A DNA stretch of 12,269 nucleotides from Lachnospiraceae bacterium (GTDB lineage: Bacteria > Bacillota > Clostridia > Lachnospirales > Lachnospiraceae): the NCBI GenBank assembly GCA_016293925.1, contig JAEDCX010000072.1, forward strand, positions 1 through 12,269. The letters are read 5' to 3'. The translations under genes were made by a program, and so were the position numbers. The notes under the pieces were generated by a model. That model saw only the letters and a list, made by a program, of their open reading frames with translations, made no database searches and was not told the origin of the DNA. Below, one piece after another: positions 6,693-12,269 of the stretch. Every line of letters begins with the position of its first letter. Position 1 is the first letter of the stretch.

Positions 6693-8816
6693 ATGCGTAT
6701 ACTGGACAGAATCAGAAGAGTATGGAAGGAAAACCGGGGAATCTCCCTTGTGGAGATCATGTGTGCTCTCGGGGTAATGGGACTGATCAGTTTCTCTGTG
6801 GCATCCATGGTCATCTCCAGTTCCCGTTCCTATACGAGGGGAACGACGGAGGTAAATCTCCAGCAGGAGAGCCAGTTTACGGCGAATCTGGTGGGGAATC
6901 TTGTGATGGACTCCATCGGAGACATTGAGTATACGGCGGATGCTGTCGGTACGACCATGAAAATCCGGAAAACAGATGCGGAATATGTGTTGGAATATGT
7001 CAATGCAGACAACTGCATCTATTGTTCCATGTATGATACTGTGGGGAATCTGATGGCGGGGGATCAGCTGCTGGCTGAAAATGTAACCGGCTTTCATGCG
7101 GATATTACCGATTTTGGCAGTAACGGAAATGTGAAGATGTATCTTGGACTGGCACAGGGAACCCGGACTTATGCCGCCGATTATACCATGACATCCAGAA
7201 ACGGATTGATTCATACCTCCACCATGGAGAGCGCAGTTACGATCGTGACCGAGAACCGAATTCTTATGGAGCCTTCCCAGGAGGTTACACTGATGGCCAC
7301 GGTTATCGGAACAACGGAAACGGATCTGAACTGGATTCTGATGGGAAATACCTCTGCCGATTCCGTGGTATACCGTGATATGACTGGCAATTGGAAATTG
7401 AAGATGGGCAGGGATGAAGATGCAGAGTCCATGACCCTGTTTGCACAGACAATCGCAAAAAAAGAGGATGGTACAACCCCGCTTGGTCAGGCAAACGTAT
7501 CGGTTCTGTTGCGACGCGTCAATACCGTGCGGCTGAGCAGTACGCTGGATTCCGGCGAGGACATGAAGACAGGTGCGGTATATACGATCAGTGCGTCGGT
7601 AGAAGGATATCATCTTGATATAACCGGTTTGGATTCTGATTTTGAACATGCGGACCGGAATTACAAGCCGTATGTGGCAACGAGGAATATTCAGTGGAAT
7701 TCCGTATTTACCGTGAACGGTGCGGCAGTGTGGAATCCTGCGGATTACTATACGGTACTGGATTCCAACGGTAACGAGGGCGGCGGAACCTGCTATTACA
7801 GGATCCGTCTGAATCAGGATATCCAGAATGGATATCAGTTCATGCTGACTGCTACGGCCAAACACCCGGAAGGTATGATGGGAGGCGTTGTGACTAACAA
7901 AACAGGCGTCGGTTATGATCACGTGTACGGATACTGGTGGTTGTTCAAAAACTACTATACATACAATGGAGACGCCCTGCAGCGAAGCAGTGACAACAGT
8001 CTCGGCAACTTCACCTCCTTCGATTCCCTGAAGAGTGTGATGGCTGCCAAATATTACGGCACGGGCGAATCTCCCTTTGAACCGCGGAAGTATCACAGAT
8101 ACAGACAGGTATTATCAGAAGATGCGGAAGGCAATCGTACCTATGGACCCTGGACACACTGGAGAAAGAATCCGGAGAACAACAACGACCTGGATATCAA
8201 CCTGCGACCGTTGGTTCTGTCTTTTGATTTCAACAGGGCTTATGAAGTACAGGTATGCATGACGATCTATGATACCAACAGGAATGTGACGGTCTGGCCG
8301 ATTTATGGTTCCACGCCGCAGAGTGGCGATTATATTGCCTTGGATGTTCCGAAAGAGTCTTATATCATGGATGGTATCGTGAATCCCGTTACGGTGCGGT
8401 TCAATAAATGGACCGATCATCTGATCTGGGACAGTGTAACCGGTTACGGAAGTGAGGATGCACCATATATTCTCCACATGACCGGTTCAGAGGTAACGGA
8501 CAGTTTCAACTATGCATCCCATACCGGATATAAGGAAAATGAACTGGGCAACTATCTGACCTACCGGATGCAATATTTCGACGAGGCGGAGAGCCGCTGG
8601 AAGGATGTATCGGGCGGAAAGGCAGAGATCAGCCAGCAGGGTGTTCATTGTGTCATGCGGTTCCGGCAGACCGGCAGATACAGAGTGCTGGTTTGCTGCT
8701 CCAACATCAATTCCTATGCGTGGAACGGATCGAATTATATTCAGACGCCGTCACGGAGCTATGATCTTTTCCAAACGGATACGGGAGTGGGGATCTTCTA
8801 CTACTCGGTTCAGTGA
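6693..8816 (+). CDS. Very large minor pilin with Ig-like modules, PilW/GspJ-like
   Basis: The 707-aa prepilin has a basic leader ending ENRG (residue 16), cleavage before ISLVE (Glu5 = residue 21) and a membrane helix to about residue 42. SSSRSYTRGTTEVNLQQESQF (43-63) and the following VMDSIGDIEY fit the PilW/GspJ N-terminal module, which seems to end near 186. Then come regions that look like bacterial Ig-like beta-sandwiches: about 188-281 (EVTLMATVIG..DLNWIL) and 285-402 (YTISASVEGY, YQFMLTATAK), followed by an aromatic-rich part (405-580) and a last beta-rich part (590-707; YLTYRMQYF, TGRYRVLVCCS). PilW and GspJ are usually 200-350 aa, so the protein is two to three times normal size. A surface-exposed tip adhesin is the likely reading. 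The Ig assignment is by pattern only. It is the last clear gene of the pilus cluster. Confidence 0.82.
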   Translation: MRILDRIRRVWKENRGISLVEIMCALGVMGLISFSVASMVISSSRSYTRGTTEVNLQQESQFTANLVGNLVMDSIGDIEYTADAVGTTMKIRKTDAEYVLEYVNADNCIYCSMYDTVGNLMAGDQLLAENVTGFHADITDFGSNGNVKMYLGLAQGTRTYAADYTMTSRNGLIHTSTMESAVTIVTENRILMEPSQEVTLMATVIGTTETDLNWILMGNTSADSVVYRDMTGNWKLKMGRDEDAESMTLFAQTIAKKEDGTTPLGQANVSVLLRRVNTVRLSSTLDSGEDMKTGAVYTISASVEGYHLDITGLDSDFEHADRNYKPYVATRNIQWNSVFTVNGAAVWNPADYYTVLDSNGNEGGGTCYYRIRLNQDIQNGYQFMLTATAKHPEGMMGGVVTNKTGVGYDHVYGYWWLFKNYYTYNGDALQRSSDNSLGNFTSFDSLKSVMAAKYYGTGESPFEPRKYHRYRQVLSEDAEGNRTYGPWTHWRKNPENNNDLDINLRPLVLSFDFNRAYEVQVCMTIYDTNRNVTVWPIYGSTPQSGDYIALDVPKESYIMDGIVNPVTVRFNKWTDHLIWDSVTGYGSEDAPYILHMTGSEVTDSFNYASHTGYKENELGNYLTYRMQYFDEAESRWKDVSGGKAEISQQGVHCVMRFRQTGRYRVLVCCSNINSYAWNGSNYIQTPSRSYDLFQTDTGVGIFYYSVQ

Positions 8817-8908
8817 TGCAGGCAGATGATTCGGCAGGTTTGACAGAAGAGTTGAACGAGATCATTGAGGAACTGGGTCAGAGCATCGAATTCTGGAATA
8901 TTTCATAG
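8816..8908 (+). CDS. Possible 30-aa acidic micro-ORF coupled to the last pilin gene
   Basis: An ATG overlaps the preceding stop as TGATG (8814-8818) and opens 30 codons ending at TAG 8906-8908. The peptide has no Lys or Arg, two Asp and six Glu. Leu/Ile at positions 9, 13, 16/17, 20 and 24 suggest an amphipathic helix. There is no good ribosome site, so translation would depend on coupling. It matches no family I know and may be chance, or a remnant of a longer C-terminus lost by frameshift. Confidence 0.25.
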   Translation: MQADDSAGLTEELNEIIEELGQSIEFWNIS

Positions 8909-8927
8909 GATGGATCGATATTTCATG

Positions 8928-8976
8928 TCCGCCGGGAATTATGATATCGCTGTCCGGGAAAACGGGAGTTGGCGGA
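8928..8976 (+). other. Long-loop stem after the pilus cluster, doubtful terminator
   Basis: TCCGCC (8928-8933) pairs with GGCGGA (8971-8976), enclosing a small inner hairpin TCCG/CGGG (8953-8966). The tail TATATTTG is only moderately T-rich. The place suits an operon end, but the 37-nt gap between arms and weak tail make a normal intrinsic terminator unlikely. Confidence 0.25.
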
Positions 8977-9016
8977 TATATTTGTAGAAAATGCCGAAAA
9001 TCAAGGCTGTAAATAG

Positions 9017-9045
9017 TTGTCAATTCGTGCCGTTTGTTGTATAAT
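9017..9045 (+). promoter_or_regulatory. Sigma-A type promoter of the chemoreceptor gene
   Basis: TTGTCA (9017-9022) and a perfect TATAAT (9040-9045) are separated by 17 nt, the optimal spacing. Transcription would start near 9052, giving a leader of about 78 nt. This marks the chemoreceptor as a transcription unit separate from the pilus operon. No sigma-28 (flagellar) type -35/-10 pair was seen here. Confidence 0.85.
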
Positions 9046-9065
9046 GGATTTCAATAACAATAGAT

Positions 9066-9098
9066 CAATAATCCGTGCTTTTTTGATGCGGATTATTG
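9066..9098 (+). promoter_or_regulatory. 10-bp hairpin in the chemoreceptor leader RNA
   Basis: CAATAATCCG (9066-9075) and CGGATTATTG (9089-9098) are perfect reverse complements around a 13-nt loop that contains T6. It begins about 14 nt after the inferred transcription start and ends 18 nt before the ribosome site. As DNA it could be an operator; as RNA it could stabilise the 5' end or influence translation. With no T tract after the stem it is not an intrinsic terminator. It matches no riboswitch class I know. Confidence 0.55.
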
Positions 9099-9129
9099 TA
9101 TTCTATGAGGGAGAAAAGAGGGTGCGAAT

Positions 9130-11181
9130 ATGACAAGAAACAGGAAAATGTCAACAACAATAACCTGCAGCATTGCAATCATTACGGTTGTCTGTATCGG
9201 ATTGTTGTTTTTCCTGCAGTACAGGGATACGTCCTCTGTCATGCGGAAAACGGCAACGAACAACATGACCACCGGTCTGGAGGCCCAGGCGAAGATCATT
9301 GATGACTATGTGAAATCATCAGAGACGCTGTTGCATCAGTTTGCTTCTTCTCCGTCACTCAGGAATCTGCTGAAGAACCAGAGCGACCCGGAATTGCAGG
9401 CGATTGCACAGAATTACAACCTTCAGTACTATGCGAACCTGAGCGGTTGGGAAGCCGTATACCTTGCCAATCTTCAGACATGTACATTGACTCACGCGAA
9501 TGCAGGTGCGATCGGAATGATCCTGAGAACCGGCGATGCAGTCGGTCCCTATATCGGTGAGATGGAAGAATGTGAGAACGGATTGCTGAATACCGGTGTA
9601 TTGAAGTCCCCGGCTTCCGGCAAGATGATTCTGAACATGAGATGTCTGGTATATGATACGGACGGTAAGACCAAACTCGGTTTCGTAGGTGGCGGTCCTT
9701 TCATTCAGACACTGGGAGAACTGTTGGATGATCTGAAGGTAGATGGTCTTGAAAACGTAGAGTATTCCATTATCGACAGCAATTCCCAGCAGTATGTTCT
9801 GAATGCGGACGAGGCTCTGATCGGTGAAGTGATTGAGCCGGAAAACGTACAGATGAACAAGGTGTTTGAACTTGTTCAGCAGGGAAAAGAGGATGGAAAC
9901 TTCGGGTATAGTGTAGGCGGTAAGAAATACATTATGACCTACAAATTCCTTCCGGAGTATCACCTGATTCTGACGATGTTTGATACGGAGGATGAGGTGT
10001 TCAGCCAGAGCAGAACCATTGCTATCAGATTGCTGATTTACTGCGCTGTGACATTGCTGATGATTCTCATTACCGTGTTCTTTGTATCCAGATCCATTAC
10101 GATGCCTTTGAAGAAGGTTGAGAATGCCGTGAATGAATTGAGCAATCTGACCCTGACGAAGAATCGTGACATACAGAAGTATGTGGGAACCAGAAGCGAG
10201 GCCGGAACGATAGCAACCTCGGTGGATAATCTGGCGAACGTATGGAGCGATATCCTGGAAGTGATGGATGGATGCTCAACCTCTCTGAATGAGGGTACGA
10301 CGACGATGAAAGATACCGTAGTATCCCTTGCGGACTGCGCTACAGATAACATGGCAACAACAGAAGAGTTGTCTGCAGGTATTATGAGCACCAACGGTTC
10401 CATCCAGCAGATGAACACAGAGGTTAATACGATTACGGAACTTGTTCGTCAGGTAAATGAACAGGTGAACAATGGTAGCCGGAAGAGTGATGTACTGCTC
10501 GACTCTACCAAAGAAATGGTAGAAAATGCAGAGCAGACGCTGAAGTCTACCGAAGAGAAGATCAAACAGACCCGTGAGAAGATCGGTAAGGCTTTGGAGG
10601 AATTGCAGGCACTGACCAAGATCAATACGATGGCGGATCAGATTCTGGATATCACCAGTCAGACCAATCTGTTATCACTGAATGCTTCTATTGAGGCTGC
10701 AAGAGCCGGAGAAGCCGGACGGGGGTTTGCAGTTGTTGCAGGTGAGATCGGTAATCTGGCAACCAGTTCTTCCCGGACTGTGAATGAGATTCAGACCATT
10801 TGTCAGGATACGAATTCCAGCATCACCAATATTGAGAAATGCTTCGAAGAGATACTGGATTTCATGGAGAAGGATGTTGCTACCTATTTCAAGAATATTG
10901 CACAGACCAGTGAACAGTGTCACAGCGATGTGGATGAATTGAAGCGGATGATTCAGGAGATTGAAGCAACCTCTGCAGGTGTTGTGGATTCCGTAGATAA
11001 TATTCAGACACAGACAGAGGCGATCTATTCTGCATCCAATGAGAATGAGGCCGGAATCGGTAATATCATTGACAAGACAGAGATCACCAATCAGATGGCT
11101 GAGAAGATCAATGCGCTTGTTTCCGCGCAGAAGGAGAAAGCAGAACAGATCAACGAGATCGTCCGTCAGTTCAAGCGCTAG
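9130..11181 (+). CDS. Methyl-accepting chemotaxis protein with Cache-type sensor
   Basis: The 683-aa transmembrane receptor has membrane span 1 at about residues 10-30, an extracellular sensor of some 265 residues (about 31-295), span 2 at about 298-319, HAMP at about 320-372 (conserved Pro326), and a cytoplasmic coiled-coil signalling domain. The sensor looks like a double Cache domain: a long first helix, then WEAVYLANLQT, TGVLKSPASGKMIL and GFVGGGPFIQTL. The signalling tip (about 507-545; QTNLLSLNASIEAARAGEAGRGFAVVA) is highly conserved and should bind CheW and CheA. Each arm from HAMP to tip and tip to end is about 155 residues, or 22 heptads, which fits the 44-heptad class. There is no CheR-tethering pentapeptide at the C-terminus. 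It has its own promoter and leader. The ligand is unknown; no che gene lies in the window. Confidence 0.93.
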   Translation: MTRNRKMSTTITCSIAIITVVCIGLLFFLQYRDTSSVMRKTATNNMTTGLEAQAKIIDDYVKSSETLLHQFASSPSLRNLLKNQSDPELQAIAQNYNLQYYANLSGWEAVYLANLQTCTLTHANAGAIGMILRTGDAVGPYIGEMEECENGLLNTGVLKSPASGKMILNMRCLVYDTDGKTKLGFVGGGPFIQTLGELLDDLKVDGLENVEYSIIDSNSQQYVLNADEALIGEVIEPENVQMNKVFELVQQGKEDGNFGYSVGGKKYIMTYKFLPEYHLILTMFDTEDEVFSQSRTIAIRLLIYCAVTLLMILITVFFVSRSITMPLKKVENAVNELSNLTLTKNRDIQKYVGTRSEAGTIATSVDNLANVWSDILEVMDGCSTSLNEGTTTMKDTVVSLADCATDNMATTEELSAGIMSTNGSIQQMNTEVNTITELVRQVNEQVNNGSRKSDVLLDSTKEMVENAEQTLKSTEEKIKQTREKIGKALEELQALTKINTMADQILDITSQTNLLSLNASIEAARAGEAGRGFAVVAGEIGNLATSSSRTVNEIQTICQDTNSSITNIEKCFEEILDFMEKDVATYFKNIAQTSEQCHSDVDELKRMIQEIEATSAGVVDSVDNIQTQTEAIYSASNENEAGIGNIIDKTEITNQMAEKINALVSAQKEKAEQINEIVRQFKR

Positions 11182-11240
11182 TTTGTAGTTGGTTGGAGAG
11201 CCTGACAAGGCATAGGAAAGTTCAGTGGAGATACACGGAT

Positions 11241-11274
11241 CATTGGCTGCAATGTAATGACATTGCAGCCAATG
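11241..11274 (+). repeat. Perfect 15-bp inverted repeat / hairpin between receptor and phosphoesterase genes
   Basis: CATTGGCTGCAATGT (11241-11255) and ACATTGCAGCCAATG (11260-11274) are exact reverse complements with a 4-nt loop AATG, 59 nt after the receptor stop. The tail on the + strand is TGATAGAAAAAGG, with no T tract. It could be a factor-assisted terminator, a 3'-end-stabilising hairpin, an RNase III-type site, or one copy of a small palindromic repeat. The structure is certain, the role is not. Confidence 0.7.
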
Positions 11275-11317
11275 TGATAGAAAAAGGCATTGCCGATGAG
11301 GCAAAATACGCAGTAGT

Positions 11318-11323
11318 AAGGAG
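11318..11323 (+). promoter_or_regulatory. Ribosome site supporting the GTG start at 11332
   Basis: AAGGAG lies 8 nt before GTG 11332. The protein begins RLVTRSDFDG right after this codon, a conserved DHH motif I region, so no later start is acceptable. Confidence 0.8.
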
Positions 11324-11331
11324 ATAGTAAC

Positions 11332-12252
11332 GTGAGACTGGTAACGCGTTCAGATTTTGATGGATTGGTATGTGGAGCACTGCTGTTGGAGGCAGGAATT
11401 GTGGATAGCTGGAAATTTGCGCATCCGAAGGATCTTCAGGATGGTCTGGTTGAGGTTGACGAGAACGACTGTCTTGCAAACGTTCCGTATGTAGAGGGGT
11501 GTGGGTTGTGGTTCGATCATCATTCCAGTGAGTTTGAACGTCAGCAGCTGGAGGGTAAGTATAAGGGCGAGAGCCGTATTACACCGTCCTGCGCACGTAT
11601 TATCTATGAATACTACGGCGGCAAAGAACGTTTCCCGATGTTTGATGATATCATGGAAGCGGTTGACAAGGTAGATTCCGGTAATCTGACCATTGATGAG
11701 GTGATGAATCCTACCGGGTGGATTCTGGTGGGGTTTCTGATGGATCCCAGAACCGGTCTGGGCCGTTGGAGAGATTTCACGATCTCCAATTACCAGTTGA
11801 TGGAGAAACTGCTGGTTGCGTGCCGTGAGTTGTCAACGGAAGAGATTCTGGCTCTGCCGGACGTGCAGGAGCGCATTGCGGTGTACCGGGAGCAGACAGA
11901 GAAGTTCAAAGAGATGGTGCTTGCGCATACGCGCACGGAAGGGAATGTGATTATTTCCGACCTGAGAGGGGTGAACCCGATCTATACAGGAAACCGGTTT
12001 ATGATCTATTCCATGTATCCGGAGCAGAATATTTCGGCTTGGATCGTCAGCGGTCGTGGTGGCGAGGGATGTTCTGCAGCGGTTGGTTACAGCATTCTGA
12101 ACAGAACCAGCAATGTGAATGTCGGAAGCCTTATGCTCAAGTACAACGGCGGAGGGCACAGAAAGGTTGGTACCTGCCAGTTCACCAATGAGAGCATGGA
12201 AACGGAACTTCCCAAGATGTTGCGGGAACTCTGTGAGTTGGCAAATCAATAA
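11332..12252 (+). CDS. DHH-family phosphoesterase (exopolyphosphatase/NrnA-like)
   Basis: This is a 306-aa cytoplasmic protein with GTG start. Motifs in order: RSDFDG (residues 6-11) as DHH motif I with Asp8 and Asp10; a mid-protein acidic stretch; the signature DHH at 62-64 followed by HSSE; VDKVDSG (111-117) with Asp112 and Asp115 as further metal ligands; and GGGH (273-276) of the DHHA1-type substrate domain near the C-terminus. These predict a Mn-dependent phosphoesterase. Family members include exopolyphosphatase, pAp phosphatase, nano-RNase NrnA and cyclic-dinucleotide enzymes, and the substrate cannot be fixed from sequence alone. Motif I has Ser where many relatives have His. Length is usual for the single-domain group and no sensory domain is attached. 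It lies 150 nt after the chemoreceptor gene and has no clear promoter, so read-through from that gene is possible. Confidence 0.88.
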   Translation: MRLVTRSDFDGLVCGALLLEAGIVDSWKFAHPKDLQDGLVEVDENDCLANVPYVEGCGLWFDHHSSEFERQQLEGKYKGESRITPSCARIIYEYYGGKERFPMFDDIMEAVDKVDSGNLTIDEVMNPTGWILVGFLMDPRTGLGRWRDFTISNYQLMEKLLVACRELSTEEILALPDVQERIAVYREQTEKFKEMVLAHTRTEGNVIISDLRGVNPIYTGNRFMIYSMYPEQNISAWIVSGRGGEGCSAAVGYSILNRTSNVNVGSLMLKYNGGGHRKVGTCQFTNESMETELPKMLRELCELANQ

Positions 12253-12269
12253 TGAAAAGAGAGATAGAA
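12252..12269 (+). CDS. Possible start of a further gene, cut by the window edge
   Basis: The phosphoesterase stop overlaps an ATG as TAATG (12250-12254). The new frame reads MKREIE and is still open at the edge. Stop-start overlap is common between co-transcribed genes, but six codons are too few to identify a product or to exclude chance. Confidence 0.3.

Larger units (their letters stand above)
8817..9129. other. Spacer between pilus cluster and chemoreceptor gene
   Basis: This 313-nt stretch has no confident gene. It holds, in order, the possible micro-ORF (to 8908), a weak long-loop stem (8928-8976), a clear sigma-A promoter (9017-9045), a leader hairpin (9066-9098) and a ribosome site AGAGGG (9117-9122) for the chemoreceptor. 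No convincing intrinsic terminator for the pilus operon is visible, so read-through is possible. Confidence 0.7.

Noticed and set aside
6465..8096. 543-codon open frame on the - strand opposite the large PilW-like gene
   Set aside because: It lies antisense to a well-supported prepilin gene, its predicted protein is His/Ile/Arg-rich without recognisable motifs, and it has no ribosome site in a sensible place; it is a by-product of the sense codon usage.
8840..8865. TTGACA at 8840 as a -35 box
   Set aside because: No acceptable -10 hexamer lies 16-18 nt downstream, and the clear promoter at 9017-9045 explains the next gene.
9046..9129. Cyclic-di-GMP or other riboswitch in the chemoreceptor leader
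   Set aside because: The leader is only about 78 nt with one simple hairpin; none of the conserved junction sequences of known riboswitch classes is visible.
11290..11304. TTGCC/GGCAA stem as a terminator before the phosphoesterase gene
   Set aside because: It is only 5 bp, followed by AATACG rather than T residues, and lies too close to the ribosome site.
1..12269. CRISPR arrays, tRNA or rRNA genes, insertion sequences, phage genes
   Set aside because: No regular repeat-spacer pattern, tRNA-like fold, transposase motif or phage protein was seen; the coding content is uniform in style and strand.

Overview
The window looks like the chromosome of a Gram-positive, Clostridia-type bacterium, most likely in or near the Lachnospiraceae. 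The signs are strong AAGGAG-type ribosome sites, mid-range GC, a type IV pilus (T4P) cluster with no room for or trace of the outer-membrane parts PilP/PilQ, and cysteine-free major pilin. The family placement is inference from gene style and order; no 16S or marker gene is present.

Positions 1-8816 are the 3' part of a T4P assembly operon, all on the + strand with short gaps or overlaps: the end of the platform protein PilC, major pilin, prepilin peptidase PilD, a PilM-PilN fusion with GspL-like architecture, a PilO-like protein, and four minor pilins. The minor pilins match the I, K, H and J roles of the tip-initiation complex. The K-like one lacks the conserved Glu5, as expected of a tip subunit. 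The I-like (450 aa) and J-like (707 aa) ones carry very large extracellular parts, the latter with Ig-like modules, so the cluster may build a pilus with a bulky adhesive tip. PilD would process all five prepilins; PilMN and PilO would form the inner-membrane alignment complex with PilC. The assembly ATPase is not in view and probably lies upstream of position 1.

Positions 8817-9129 form the operon end. They hold a possible 30-codon ORF coupled to the last pilin gene, a weak stem, a near-consensus sigma-A promoter (TTGTCA-17-TATAAT) and a 10-bp leader hairpin.

That promoter drives a 683-aa transmembrane chemoreceptor with a Cache-type sensor and a long (about 44-heptad) signalling domain. 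A 150-bp spacer with a perfect 15-bp hairpin follows, then a GTG-started DHH-family phosphoesterase. A further gene may begin in a TAATG overlap at the right edge. Whether the chemoreceptor serves pilus movement or flagella cannot be read from this window.

The most distinctive items are the PilM-PilN fusion with degenerate nucleotide-loop residues, the oversized minor pilins, and the unexplained hairpins and micro-ORF. I did not find a wholly new system; this is a recognisable Gram-positive T4P locus with unusual components.
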